From contig NZ_AQXQ01000010.1 of assembly GCF_000376865.1 (NCBI RefSeq), forward strand, positions 124,001-188,000: 64,000 nucleotides of DNA, in the 5' to 3' direction. The notes under the pieces were generated by a model. It saw only the letters and a list, made by a program, of their open reading frames with translations, made no database searches and had not been told where the DNA came from. This document shows, in pieces, positions 26,002 to 37,675 of the stretch. Each line of letters opens with the position of its first letter. Position 1 is the first letter of the stretch. The DNA is from Thioalkalivibrio sp. ALJ7. Lineage in GTDB: Bacteria; Pseudomonadota; Gammaproteobacteria; Ectothiorhodospirales; Ectothiorhodospiraceae. Both the position numbers and the translations under genes were made by a program.

Positions 26002-26355
26002 ATGCCGCTTAACCCGACGGATCTGTTCAATCTGCTGGCCGACCAAACTCGGTTGCGGTCCTTATTGTTGATGCAGGCGGAAGGGGAGTTGTGCGTGTGC
26101 GAACTCACGCATGCCCTAGAGATGTCTCAACCAAAGGTGTCGCGCCACCTTGCGGCGTTGCGTCAGCACAAGTTGGTACGTACTCGATGCGCCAGTAACT
26201 GGATCTACTACCGGCTTTCGCCTGATTTGCCTGCGTGGGCCTCGGAGATTCTGCAAACGGCCGCCCGGTCCGTCATGGCGGCCGAGCCGTTCACTGGTGA
26301 TCGCAAACGGCTCGCCACGGCGCCTAGCCGAGTGGACTGCCGCGAGACCGCTTGA
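26002..26355 (+). CDS. arsR: ArsR-family metalloregulator with ELCVCEL motif
   Basis: This winged-helix repressor of 117 residues carries the alpha-3 metal box ELCVCEL (two cysteines at about 32 and 34) and the recognition helix MSQPKVSRHLAALR. Classical ArsR proteins bind As(III)/Sb(III) with these cysteines and a nearby third one. Here C54 in RTRCASNW, a little after the recognition helix, could be that third ligand. Unusually, no arsenic resistance gene follows; the next gene is convergent and unrelated. Its target may lie elsewhere in the genome. Confidence 0.85.
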   Translation: MPLNPTDLFNLLADQTRLRSLLLMQAEGELCVCELTHALEMSQPKVSRHLAALRQHKLVRTRCASNWIYYRLSPDLPAWASEILQTAARSVMAAEPFTGDRKRLATAPSRVDCRETA

Positions 26356-26389
26356 ACGCCAGCAGGAACAGTCGGCCGCTGAATGCAGA

Positions 26390-26427
26390 ACGGTCGGGAT
26401 GCCTTTTAGGTTGTCCCGGCCGTTTTT
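26390..26427 (+). terminator. Rho-independent terminator of arsR
   Basis: A stem acggtcggga / tcccggccgt (10 bp, one G-T pair) with a 14-base loop is followed by TTTTTCGTTT on the plus strand, 35 bases after the arsR stop. Confidence 0.85.
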
Positions 26428-26477
26428 CGTTTCGGCCCGCGCTCGGCCAAGTCGACGACTTAGATTGTACGGACCGC

Positions 26478-27278
26478 TCAGGCGGCTCCGGTGGCGCCTT
26501 CACGATCGCGTCTTGCAATATCGCGTAGTGCATGGCGAAGGGCTGGGCGCAGGGGGGCGTTGAGGTGTGCACGGATGCGGGCAGGTGGTACGCCGTGTCG
26601 GCGGGCGAACAGGCCAAGGGCATAGGCCAGGTCGTCGCGCGAGAGGGCGGCGTCTCGCTCCGCGGACGGGCCCTTGCAGGAACCGCACTGGTTCACGCGT
26701 ACATGGAAAGCGGTATTGGCCAGGAATACCCCGAAGCCCATCTGCACAGCGACGAGTTCCGCGATATGAGCCTCATTGCCTTCCAATGCTGGGGGCGGAT
26801 CCGCGGCGGTAGCCAGAAGGCGCAAGGCGATCTCGCGCGCAAAATGGGCGATCAATGCCTGGGAATGGGGGACCAGAGCAGGATCGTAGGGAATGCCTAC
26901 GGTTCCGGGTGGCGGGGTGAACGGGTTCTGGCTCGGGCGCGCCTCACCCATGGCCGTCCAGGGAATTGGATCGTCCATCAGATTACCTGGGTGAACCAGG
27001 CGGAATGGACTGTCCGAAAGACCCGCATGGTACAGCACGCGATCAAATACGAGCTGCGCCATGGCCTGGTGCGTGTCTGCCTGGCCAGGAAAGTCCTCGG
27101 CGGTGGGTACTACCAGATGCGCTTTGCGCAGCATGGGCCCGAAGTGGGGTTCATTTCCGGCCCAGTCGAAGATGGCGTGGATCCAGGCACGGCTTTCCGG
27201 GTCAAGGGCGGGGGCGCGCTGGAACAGGCGGGGAATGAGCGAGATCACGTGAGTCACTCGGGACGGGTGAGGGCTCAT
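26478..27278 (-). CDS. Uncharacterised 266-residue protein
   Basis: The protein has no signal peptide and no clear membrane helix. It begins with helices (DPESRAWIHAIFDWA) and a Pro-rich middle. It then has a GNEAHIAELVAVQMGFGVFLANTAFHV region followed by a CGSCKG pair of cysteines and an RDDLAYALGLFARRHG helix. The E-x-x-H-x-x-E-like pattern (EAHIAE) could be metal-binding, but I do not recognise a named family with confidence. The ATG start is at 27278. It is convergent with arsR and ends before the arsR terminator. Confidence 0.7.
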   Translation of the reverse strand: MSPHPSRVTHVISLIPRLFQRAPALDPESRAWIHAIFDWAGNEPHFGPMLRKAHLVVPTAEDFPGQADTHQAMAQLVFDRVLYHAGLSDSPFRLVHPGNLMDDPIPWTAMGEARPSQNPFTPPPGTVGIPYDPALVPHSQALIAHFAREIALRLLATAADPPPALEGNEAHIAELVAVQMGFGVFLANTAFHVRVNQCGSCKGPSAERDAALSRDDLAYALGLFARRHGVPPARIRAHLNAPLRPALRHALRDIARRDREGATGAA

Positions 27279-27349
27279 TGTAGGGGATGCGATCCGGTTG
27301 TCGCGATGCCTGAGTGGCGGGATTATGGAACCGGAGGGTGCCTGAACGC

Positions 27350-27384
27350 AGAAAGGCCCAGGACGCGGAGCCCTGGGCCTTTCT
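27350..27384. terminator. Bidirectional terminator downstream of DUF2892 gene
   Basis: A 13-bp perfect stem agaaaggcccagg / cctgggcctttct with a 9-base loop lies 17 bases beyond the stop of the leftward DUF2892 gene. It is symmetrical enough to work in both directions, but the T-runs are short. Confidence 0.75.
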
Positions 27385-27400
27385 GTGTGGATCAGGGCGC

Positions 27401-27604
27401 TTAGTTGAAGGCTTCGCCAGGCTTGACGCCCATGGCCTTCAGAATCATGGCCAGGGGGCAGAAGCCGGTGAAAGCGGACTGCAGCAGGTTAAAGCCGACG
27501 AACAGGGTCAGAATGAGCCACATCGGGGTGAAGACCCACGCGAGGATGGCGCTGATGATGATGACGGTGCCGGCGAAGGCCATTACGACGCGATCAATAC
27601 TCAT
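27401..27604 (-). CDS. DUF2892 (YgaP-tail-like) two-helix membrane protein
   Basis: This protein of 67 residues consists almost entirely of two membrane helices (about 8-26 and 27-47) and the DUF2892 signature SAFTGFCPLAMILKAMG. The same domain forms the membrane tail of the rhodanese YgaP. It is about 55% identical by eye to its neighbour at 27719-27922, so the two are tandem duplicates. Their role is unknown; links to sulfur or sulfide handling come only from YgaP-type fusions. Confidence 0.88.
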   Translation of the reverse strand: MSIDRVVMAFAGTVIIISAILAWVFTPMWLILTLFVGFNLLQSAFTGFCPLAMILKAMGVKPGEAFN

Positions 27605-27625
27605 GGGTGGTGCCTCCTGGTGAAG

Positions 27626-27643
27626 TATTAGTAATATCTAATA
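27626..27643. promoter_or_regulatory. AT-rich palindrome upstream of DUF2892 gene
   Basis: TATTAG-TAATAT-CTAATA forms perfect 6-base arms around a 6-base spacer in otherwise GC-rich DNA, 22-39 bases upstream of the 27604 start. Its size and AT content resemble operators of ArsR/BigR-type repressors. No binding protein is shown. Confidence 0.5.
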
Positions 27644-27718
27644 TGAGGGCTAGCGCCCGCGAACACAAGGGGCACCGGGGCGTGTTTTGTTGACTGCAAG
27701 CCGATGTGCCGGCCGAGC

Positions 27719-27922
27719 TTAGGGAAAGATCTCGCCCGGCTTGAGCCCGAGGGATTTGAGGATCTTCACCAGGGGGCAAAATCCGGTGAAAGAGGCCTGG
27801 ATCAGGTGCGCCCCAATAACGACAGCGAGCAACAGCCACCAGGTGCTGGCGACCCAGGTCAGCAGGGCGCTGACCAGGACCACAATGCCGGCGAATAGCA
27901 TGAAGAAGCGGTCGGTGGACAT
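27719..27922 (-). CDS. DUF2892 two-helix membrane protein (paralog)
   Basis: This second 67-residue DUF2892 protein has the same layout as the first: a short N-terminal STDRF, two membrane helices, SFTGFCPLVKILKSLGLKPGE. It lies upstream of the first copy on the same strand, with a 114-bp gap that contains the palindromic site. The single Cys in the GFCPL motif is kept in both copies. Confidence 0.88.
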   Translation of the reverse strand: MSTDRFFMLFAGIVVLVSALLTWVASTWWLLLAVVIGAHLIQASFTGFCPLVKILKSLGLKPGEIFP

Positions 27923-28045
27923 GGGTTATCCCTCCCTTTTGGTCCGAGACATATCCATGTAGATAGCACTTGCACGGGGCCAGGGCAAGCGGGCCCTGTG
28001 CCGTATGACGCAGTGCGTGCCGGACCGTCGGAGAGGCGTGTCGGA

Positions 28046-29350
<1,305 letters not shown>

Positions 29351-29457
29351 GAAACGGCCTCGTCGGAAAGGGGACGTCCGGATAGGAAGGAGTCCATGGT
29401 AAACCATCGACCGGGATTCGGCAGCGACTCTGGCGGGGCGGGCCGGGTGCTTTGGGG

Positions 29458-30429
29458 TTACAGCTTCCGGGATGTGTGGCGGGCGCGCTTGTCCGCGTAC
29501 ATGGCGGCGTCGGCGTTGTTCTGGGCCTCAGCGAGGGTGCCGCTGATGGTGCGGCATGCGTACCCGAGGGACGCGGCGACTCCTGCGTCGTGCAGTGCGG
29601 TGCGCAAGCGCTCCGCGATCTCGGGCAAATGATCGGCCGGAGTTTCGGGGAGCAGGACGGCGAATTCGTCCCCGCCCAGGCGCGCCACGACATCGACGTC
29701 ACGTGTGGCACCCTTCAGGGCCTGCCCGGCCGCGGCGATGAGGCGGTCCCCGGCCTCGTGGCCGTACTGGTCGTTGGCGGCCTTGAGGCCGTCGAGATCG
29801 AATCCCATGATCCCGGCGGGTAGGTGGTGGTCCTGACAGCGCTGTTCCTCGGCCTGTAGCGCGAGCTGCCAGCCTCTGCGGTTGTAGGTCCCGGTCAGGC
29901 TGTCGGTGTAGGCCTCCAGGCGCAGTGCTTCGCGTTCGCGCTCCAGATCATCCAGTTGATGACGCAGCTGAATGAGCGATTCGACTACCGCAACGGCGGA
30001 TTCGATTTCGCTCGCATGGGCCCCCAGGTTGTCCGGCAGGGGCTCTGGATGCATCGCGCACAGCACGCCGAACATGCCGTGGTCGCGATCGTTGACCGGG
30101 AACCCCACATAGCTGCCAATGGCCGGCGGATCGTCATGGGCGGCAAGGGCCTGTCGATAAGCGGGGATTTGCTGCACATCGGGTGCGATATGCGGCGCAT
30201 CGCCCGCCAGCATGCGGATGCAGAAGGAGTTGCCCCAGTCAAAGGCCGTCCCGGACCCGATGCCGTAGCCGTGATCGTCTGCCCGCACGACGATCTGCTC
30301 GTCACCTTCGACCCGGGTGAGCATCCACACGTCCATCGGTACGATGCGGTGCAGCATCTTGAGGGTGTGGTCCACGCCCCGGTTGAAGGGCGAAGGGGCA
30401 TCGTCGATGGGGTCCTGAGCTCGTGGCAT
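29458..30429 (-). CDS. GAF-GGDEF diguanylate cyclase
   Basis: This 323-residue protein has an N-terminal GAF domain (about 15-155), a coiled linker (about 145-170) and a C-terminal GGDEF domain (about 170-320). The active-site motif [12 protein letters not shown] is intact, and an RxxD inhibitory site (RDVD) sits five residues before GGDEF, so c-di-GMP synthesis with product feedback is expected. [12 protein letters not shown] starts the domain normally. It is followed upstream by a paralog with a degenerate active site (30469-31419). Confidence 0.9.
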   Translation of the reverse strand: MPRAQDPIDDAPSPFNRGVDHTLKMLHRIVPMDVWMLTRVEGDEQIVVRADDHGYGIGSGTAFDWGNSFCIRMLAGDAPHIAPDVQQIPAYRQALAAHDDPPAIGSYVGFPVNDRDHGMFGVLCAMHPEPLPDNLGAHASEIESAVAVVESLIQLRHQLDDLEREREALRLEAYTDSLTGTYNRRGWQLALQAEEQRCQDHHLPAGIMGFDLDGLKAANDQYGHEAGDRLIAAAGQALKGATRDVDVVARLGGDEFAVLLPETPADHLPEIAERLRTALHDAGVAASLGYACRTISGTLAEAQNNADAAMYADKRARHTSRKL

Positions 30430-30468
30430 GGCATCCGTCGCGGGTACCGGCGATCGTGGGGTCGTACT

Positions 30469-31419
30469 CTATTCAGCCGCTGCGGCGCCGGCTTGCCGCA
30501 GGTGGCGTTCGGCGCGTATCTGTGCCTGTTCCAGACTTCCGGAGGCCGCCTCGCGCATGGCGTAGCCCACGTTCGCGGGGATTCTTTGTCCAGCCAGGGC
30601 GTGCTCCAGGTTTTCGCTGTACTGGGCGAGGGTAGTCGCGGCGCGTCCACTGACCAGAATGCCAAATCGGGCGCCCCCCAGTCGACCGACAAACTCGCCT
30701 GGACCGACCTGGGCCTGCAGCGCCAGCACGGAGTGCACCAGTCCTGCGTCCTCTGCCTGGCCGCTCCTCTGCCCGGAAGGGGTTTGTGTGGCGAATGCCA
30801 CCACGATCACACCAGCGGGCTGACCGCCAAGACGGCAGCGGGTCTCTTCAGCCTCCAGGGCCATCTCCCAGCCGCGGCGGTTCAAGGTGCCGGTGGGTGG
30901 GTCGCTGTGGGTGGCCAGGGCCGTCTGCAGGCGCAGACGGTCCAGTTCTTCCGCGTGCTGGTCCAGTCGCAGGACGTGACTAAGGGCCGTAGCGATCGCC
31001 TGGATGACCGGCTGGTGCCGAGTGATTTCGGCATCCATGGGTTTTGGGTGCAGCCCGCAGAGGGTGCCGAACAGCTTGCCGTCGGCATCATGTAGCGGAA
31101 ATCCGACATAACACCCGATGCTCGCCTGTTCATTGATGGTGGCGCTTGAATAGGCCGGGACGGACTGCGCATCCGCCGCGATGTTGGGGCCTTCGCCGGC
31201 ATGCATGCGGATGCAGTAGGAATGCTGCCAGTTAAAGACGGCACCGGGGCGGATCCGGGGTGCCTTGCCACGCGTGTGCAGGACGATCCAGTCGTCGCCT
31301 TCGACGCGTGTGATCATCCAGAGATTCAGCGGAACCAGATGGTGCAGGGCCTCCAGAATGGCATCGACCGCACTGGTGAAGTCATCGGCCAAAGGCGTGG
31401 CAAGGGTGGTTGCAGGCAT
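30469..31419 (-). CDS. GAF-GGDEF paralog with degenerate active site (GGARF)
   Basis: The start at 31419 gives a 316-residue protein with the same GAF domain as its neighbour (compare WMITRVEGDDWIVLH with [15 protein letters not shown]) and a C-terminal GGDEF-like domain. The signature reads RLGGARFGILVSG, so the two acidic residues needed for metal and catalysis are lost, and the start is PPTGTLNRRGWEM. It probably does not make c-di-GMP and may bind GTP or a partner. It lies 14 bases after the glcD stop. Confidence 0.85.
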   Translation of the reverse strand: MPATTLATPLADDFTSAVDAILEALHHLVPLNLWMITRVEGDDWIVLHTRGKAPRIRPGAVFNWQHSYCIRMHAGEGPNIAADAQSVPAYSSATINEQASIGCYVGFPLHDADGKLFGTLCGLHPKPMDAEITRHQPVIQAIATALSHVLRLDQHAEELDRLRLQTALATHSDPPTGTLNRRGWEMALEAEETRCRLGGQPAGVIVVAFATQTPSGQRSGQAEDAGLVHSVLALQAQVGPGEFVGRLGGARFGILVSGRAATTLAQYSENLEHALAGQRIPANVGYAMREAASGSLEQAQIRAERHLRQAGAAAAE

Positions 31420-31432
31420 TAGATGCTTCGCG

Positions 31433-32929
31433 CTACAGCCGGGGCAGGTCGGGGTGTGCGACCTGGCCGTGATGGACGTGCTCGCGGCCGAATTCGGCAC
31501 AGCGGGCGAGGGTCGGGATCGCTTTTCCGGGGTTGAGCAGCCCCAGTGGATCGAAGGCGCGGCGCAGTCGGTGGAACTGTTCCAGTTCCGGGGCCGGGAA
31601 CTGGGCGCACATGCCATCCAGTTTTTCTACGCCCACGCCGTGTTCTCCAGTGATTGTGCCGCCCACGGCGACGCACAGTTCGAGGATCTGCTGGCCAAAT
31701 GCCTCGGCCGTTTCGAGCTGACCCGTCTGGTTGGCGTCGTAGAGGATCAGGGGGTGGAGGTTGCCGTCCCCTGCATGAAAGACATTGCAGACCCCGAGAC
31801 CGTGTTCCGCCGACAGCTCGTTGATTCGGTGGAGGACGGTTCCCAGTTGATGCCGTGGGATGGTGCCATCCATGCAGTAGTAGTCCGGCGAGATGCGGCC
31901 TGCGGCCGGGAAGGCTGCCTTGCGCCCGGCCCAGAACAGGGCACGTTCGGCATCATCGCGGGCGGTGCGGACTTCGGTCGCGCCAAGATCCAGCAGTTTC
32001 TGGCGCACCACCATCACGTCCTCAGACACTTCCGCATTGGTGCCGTCCAGCTCGCACAGGAGGATCGCCGCAGCCTCCACCGGGTAGCCCGCGTGGACAA
32101 AGTCCTCAGCGGCGCGGATGGCCGCGTTGTCCATCATCTCCAGCCCCGCCGGGATCAGACCCGCAGCGATAATACCGGCCACGGCACCCCCGGCCGTCTC
32201 GACGTCATCGAAGCTCGCCATCAGGACCTGCGTGCGTTCTGCACGCGGCAGGAGCCGGACGGTGACTTCGGTGACGATGCCGAGCATGCCCTCGGAACCG
32301 ATCATGAAGGCGAGGAGGTCCAGACCAGGGGTGTCCAGGGTCTTGCCCCCGAGGCGGACGACTTCGCCGTCGAGGGTGACGATCTCCAGGCCGGTTACGT
32401 TGTGCACGGTGAGCCCGTACTTCAGGCAATGCACGCCCCCGGCGTTTTCTGCCACATTGCCGCCGATGGAACAGGCGATTTGCGAGGAGGGATCCGGGGC
32501 GTAGTACAGACCCTGCGGCGCCGCGGCCTCGGAGATCGCGAGGTTGCGCACGCCGGGCTGGACGACGGCACAGCGATTGTCGGCGTCGATCTCCAGGATG
32601 CGGTTGAAACGCGCCATCGACAGCAACAAGCCGGTCTCGCTCGGCAAGGCCCCACCGGACAGGCCGGTGCCGGCGCCGCGTGGAATGATCGACACACCAT
32701 GCTCGCGGCAAAGCCGCAGGCACGTCATCAGTTCGTCACGGGTTCGGGGGAGGGCGACGGCCCCAGGGATCTGGCGATAGGCCGACAGCCCGTCGCATTC
32801 ATAAGCCCTCCGCTCGGCCTCCTCGATGACGAGCGCGTCGTTGGGCAATGCATCGCGCAGCGCATCCACTACCGCCGCGAGTGCCTGGGTGGCAGCCTCC
32901 ATATGCTTGAGCGGGGACACGGCATTCAT
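31433..32929 (-). CDS. glcD: FAD-linked glycolate oxidase subunit GlcD
   Basis: This 498-residue flavoprotein belongs to the VAO family. The FAD-binding region includes VSIIPRGAGTGLSGGALP, YAPDPSSQIACSIGGNVAENAGG and GSEGMLGIVTEVTVRLLP. The C-terminal domain has FHAGDGNLHPLILYD and GTITGEHGVGVEKLDGM. GlcD oxidises glycolate to glyoxylate, normally with GlcE and GlcF; neither follows here, so partners would be elsewhere. A D-lactate dehydrogenase of the same family is an alternative. A phosphoglycolate phosphatase candidate (60697-61386) could supply the substrate. Confidence 0.88.
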   Translation of the reverse strand: MNAVSPLKHMEAATQALAAVVDALRDALPNDALVIEEAERRAYECDGLSAYRQIPGAVALPRTRDELMTCLRLCREHGVSIIPRGAGTGLSGGALPSETGLLLSMARFNRILEIDADNRCAVVQPGVRNLAISEAAAPQGLYYAPDPSSQIACSIGGNVAENAGGVHCLKYGLTVHNVTGLEIVTLDGEVVRLGGKTLDTPGLDLLAFMIGSEGMLGIVTEVTVRLLPRAERTQVLMASFDDVETAGGAVAGIIAAGLIPAGLEMMDNAAIRAAEDFVHAGYPVEAAAILLCELDGTNAEVSEDVMVVRQKLLDLGATEVRTARDDAERALFWAGRKAAFPAAGRISPDYYCMDGTIPRHQLGTVLHRINELSAEHGLGVCNVFHAGDGNLHPLILYDANQTGQLETAEAFGQQILELCVAVGGTITGEHGVGVEKLDGMCAQFPAPELEQFHRLRRAFDPLGLLNPGKAIPTLARCAEFGREHVHHGQVAHPDLPRL

Positions 32930-33007
32930 AGGGGTGATGGTAGGGGCTCGCTGGGTCCATGCTGGGTGATCGCATAAACTGTACGTCTTTTCCAGGGGCG
33001 AGATGCA

Positions 33008-34913
<1,906 letters not shown>

Positions 34914-34935
34914 CAGGCCCATCCGGAGTGACCCC

Positions 34936-36012
34936 GTGAAACCTTCTCTGCCCGGAAATCATCGCTTCGGCGTTCTCGCCACCCTGGTGCTGTTCTTCAT
35001 GGCGCTGGCGATCCTGCCGACGGCCGCGGCGGACGATCCGGACGAGGACGAACTGCTGGAAGAAGGGCTCGTCTTCGACGACACCCCGCGGCCGATTGGC
35101 TTGCATACCCCTGAATGGTTTGAACTGAGTTTTCTCGATCTGCGGGAGGACCTGGAAGACGCCGTGGAGCAGGGCAAGATGGGGCTGGCGGTGTACTTCG
35201 GGATGGACGACTGCCCCTATTGCGAGGCGCTGTTCGACAAGAACTTTTCCCAGGATGACATCCGTGACTATCTGTCTTCGCACTTCAATGTGGTGGCAAT
35301 CGATGCCCTGGGAACACGCGAGGTCACGGATCTTGATGGCGAGACCTGGCTGGAGCGGCGTTATGCCGCCGAGCGGCGCCTGAATTTTACCCCGTCCATT
35401 GCCTTTTATGACGCCGAGGGTGAGCGGATTCACCAGATGCGGGGGTATTATCCGCCGTACCGGTTTCGCGCGTTGCTGGAGTATGTGATCGACCGCCACG
35501 ATAAGGAAAAAAGCTTCCGAGACTATCTGGAGCGGGCCGATCCACCGCCCAAGTTTGATCTGGATGACATCAACGAACGCGACTTCTTTGTGAACCCGCC
35601 GTATGCGCTGGATCGCAGCCGGATTCCAGCGGATCGTCCGTTGGTGGTCTTCTTCGAACGCGAGGCCTGCCATGCCTGCGATATCCTGCATTCCGAGCCC
35701 TTGCAGGATGACGCCGTGTTAGAGCGCATTGCGATGATGGATGCGGTGCAGCTAAACGCGGACGATCCCGATACGCCCGTGCTGACGCCGGCGGGGGAGC
35801 GTACCAATGCGAAAGAATGGGCGGCGGACCTGGACGTTCACTGGGCGCCGACCATGATCTTTTTCGACGAGAAGGGCGAGGAGATCATCCGGATCGACTC
35901 CGTGGTCCACCTGAATCGTCTGCGCAACGTGATGGACTATGTGCTGACGCGCGGTTACGAGGAATTCCCGACGTTTGAACTCTGGCGTGCGCAGCAGCCG
36001 GCGCGCCCCTGA
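34936..36012 (+). CDS. Periplasmic protein with two thioredoxin-like domains
   Basis: GTG 34936 follows ggag by seven bases. The 358-residue precursor has a signal peptide (FGVLATLVLFFMALAILPTAAA). It is followed by two thioredoxin-fold domains: the first (about 55-190) with DDCPYCEALF (CPYC motif), the second (about 230-350) with REACHACDILH (CHAC motif). SoxW and related periplasmic thioredoxins use such motifs for disulfide reduction in sulfur-oxidising bacteria. The fusion of two domains is uncommon. Its neighbour downstream is a small membrane protein. Confidence 0.85.
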   Translation: MKPSLPGNHRFGVLATLVLFFMALAILPTAAADDPDEDELLEEGLVFDDTPRPIGLHTPEWFELSFLDLREDLEDAVEQGKMGLAVYFGMDDCPYCEALFDKNFSQDDIRDYLSSHFNVVAIDALGTREVTDLDGETWLERRYAAERRLNFTPSIAFYDAEGERIHQMRGYYPPYRFRALLEYVIDRHDKEKSFRDYLERADPPPKFDLDDINERDFFVNPPYALDRSRIPADRPLVVFFEREACHACDILHSEPLQDDAVLERIAMMDAVQLNADDPDTPVLTPAGERTNAKEWAADLDVHWAPTMIFFDEKGEEIIRIDSVVHLNRLRNVMDYVLTRGYEEFPTFELWRAQQPARP

Positions 36013-36035
36013 CACTGCAAAGAAAGGCCTACATC

Positions 36036-36440
36036 GTGCACTTCGAACGTGATTTCGTGATCCGTAACCGGGATGTCCTGGAGGGCATCGTCGCCCGTTC
36101 TCATCGCGTGGCGCTGGGCATCTTCGTGCTGACGTTTGCGGGGTATGGTGGTGCGGTCTGGCTGTGGTTCCAGGACAATCTCTGGGGCGCGCTGATCCTG
36201 GCGACGGTTAGCTACTTGGTGTTTCGGCAGTTCCGCATGCTCGCACTGGGCATGGCGCGTATGCCCTTGCGGGGCGATCCAGAGGCGGTGGAGGCGCTCC
36301 GCGCGATTGATGTCGCGTTGGACCAGGACAAGCCACACCCCGTGCTGGCCGAGGTGGAGGCCCACCTGCGGGCGCTGGAGGATGAACCGCCCAGCGCCGA
36401 GGAGCGCCGCACGGCGGCGGACCAAGACGACACAAAGTAG
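36036..36440 (+). CDS. Small membrane protein with two helices
   Basis: The GTG start at 36036 yields a 134-residue protein. Two hydrophobic helices (about 26-45 and 51-72) lie between a basic N-terminus and an acidic, helical C-terminal tail (about 80-134). I do not recognise the family. It lies 23 bases after the double-thioredoxin gene on the same strand, so the two may be one operon. Confidence 0.7.
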   Translation: MHFERDFVIRNRDVLEGIVARSHRVALGIFVLTFAGYGGAVWLWFQDNLWGALILATVSYLVFRQFRMLALGMARMPLRGDPEAVEALRAIDVALDQDKPHPVLAEVEAHLRALEDEPPSAEERRTAADQDDTK

Positions 36441-36480
36441 GGACTGCTCGGGGCGGCGCTACCACGCCCACTAATGGGGG

Positions 36481-36804
36481 TCAGAGTTCGACCGGCACGC
36501 CCAGCTTCTGCTCGATCACGCGCACCAGGGTCGCGTGCAGCTCCTCGCCATTACGATCGTCGATCCAGGCGCCTTCCTCGTCGGAATAGCCGAAGTGGGC
36601 CGGCCCTTCGGGCGAGGACAGCCAGATCTGCTGGGCCGCCTCCTGACGATTGAGGATCATCTGGGCGCCGTCGTCGAATTCGATCGTCATGACCCCATCG
36701 ATCAGGTCGATGTCCAGATCGTCCAGGGCGCTCTGGTCGCTCAGTCGGGTCTGGATGTCGTCCAGGGTGTTTTCGGCAAATACGGCAAAAGACGTCTGGC
36801 TCAT
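36481..36804 (-). CDS. cyaY: Iron donor / frataxin homologue CyaY
   Basis: This 107-residue frataxin-fold protein matches bacterial CyaY in length and in its acidic first helix (FAENTLDDIQTRLSDQSALDDLDIDLIDG), which binds iron, followed by GVMTIEFDDGAQMILNRQEAAQQIWLSSP. CyaY modulates Fe-S cluster assembly with IscS. It is convergent to the small membrane protein gene. Confidence 0.95.
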   Translation of the reverse strand: MSQTSFAVFAENTLDDIQTRLSDQSALDDLDIDLIDGVMTIEFDDGAQMILNRQEAAQQIWLSSPEGPAHFGYSDEEGAWIDDRNGEELHATLVRVIEQKLGVPVEL

Positions 36805-36874
36805 GGAATTCTCGGTACGTTGGTGAAATGCGGACAGGCCGCGCCCCGGTGGGGCGCTGGGTTGGGAGTATAAG

Positions 36875-37261
36875 TCAGGCGCGCCAGGCGGCGATCGCCA
36901 ACCCTAGCCAGCCCAGGATGAAGGCAGTCCCGCCCAGTGGCGCGATCGCACCGAGAATGCGCGGCGCCCCAAGTGCCAGGGCGTAGAGGCTGCCGGAAAA
37001 GAGCAGGATACCGATCACCATGGCGATGGCGCTGGCGGCGGCCCAGCCATGCGCCAGGTGGCTCCACAGTGCCGCGATCAGCAGCAGGGCCAGAGCATGG
37101 ATGAAGTGGTATTGCACCCCGGTATGCCAGGTGGCGAGGGCGTGTTCGGATAGACGCTCCTGCAGGGCGTGGGCCCCGAAGGCGCCGAGGATGACCGCCA
37201 CGCCAGCGAGCAGGGCGGCGATCGTAATGATCGGCCGTATTAGCGGTTCACTTCCGCCCAT
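36875..37261 (-). CDS. DUF423 integral membrane protein (YgdD type)
   Basis: This protein of 128 residues has four predicted helices. The DUF423 signature GAFGAHAL and HALALLLI, with SGSLYAL and PLGGTAFILGWLGLA near the C-terminus, is clear. Its function is unknown. The ATG at 37261 shares one base with the stop of the upstream gene (TGATG overlap), so translation is probably coupled. Confidence 0.9.
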   Translation of the reverse strand: MGGSEPLIRPIITIAALLAGVAVILGAFGAHALQERLSEHALATWHTGVQYHFIHALALLLIAALWSHLAHGWAAASAIAMVIGILLFSGSLYALALGAPRILGAIAPLGGTAFILGWLGLAIAAWRA

Positions 37262-37596
37262 CAGGCGTCGTCGCCCATCTCGCGGTCGATGTCCTCGCCA
37301 GCGACCCAGCCATGTTCGCGGGCGCGATCGATCGCTTCCTGGTGGATGCGTTCGTGGCGCTCACGGAGTTCCGCGGGCAGGTTGCTGATGCGCAGGTCGT
37401 ACTTGTCCCACTCGGCGTTGACCTGGTCGTGGAGCATCTGGATGCGGGAGACATCCCAGCCCTCGCAGGTCTCGGTTTCGGGCAGGATGCCGAATACCCA
37501 GGCATCGCGGATGAAATTGCCGATGGGCGTCATGCCGGCGTACATATCGTTGTACAGGCCGACGTAGGAGCGGTTGGAGCGTTTGGGTGCATTCAT
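37261..37596 (-). CDS. Conserved hypothetical protein upstream of DUF423 gene
   Basis: The start at 37596 (MNAPKRSNRSYVGLYND) gives a 111-residue soluble protein with conserved aromatic residues in MTPIGNFIRDAWVFGILPETE and a charged helical C-terminal half. I recall similar short proteins in sulfur-oxidising bacteria but no named domain. It overlaps the DUF423 gene by one base. Its function is unknown. Confidence 0.75.
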   Translation of the reverse strand: MNAPKRSNRSYVGLYNDMYAGMTPIGNFIRDAWVFGILPETETCEGWDVSRIQMLHDQVNAEWDKYDLRISNLPAELRERHERIHQEAIDRAREHGWVAGEDIDREMGDDA

Positions 37597-37675
37597 GCCG
37601 CATAGTGTAGGCGTGCACTCCGCCCAGGCAAAGCGATTTCGCAACGGCCCACAGACCCACCATGAGAGGCGAACC

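Noticed and set aside
31265-32977. A 570-codon ORF antisense to glcD
   Set aside because: It is a shadow of glcD in a high-GC genome: no ribosome binding site, low-complexity translation, and the opposite strand has a clear enzyme.
32930-33007. Possible fluoride riboswitch before crcB
   Set aside because: A short ggtgatgg is present, but the rest of the crcB-motif consensus (paired stems and the conserved ctgatg part) is absent.
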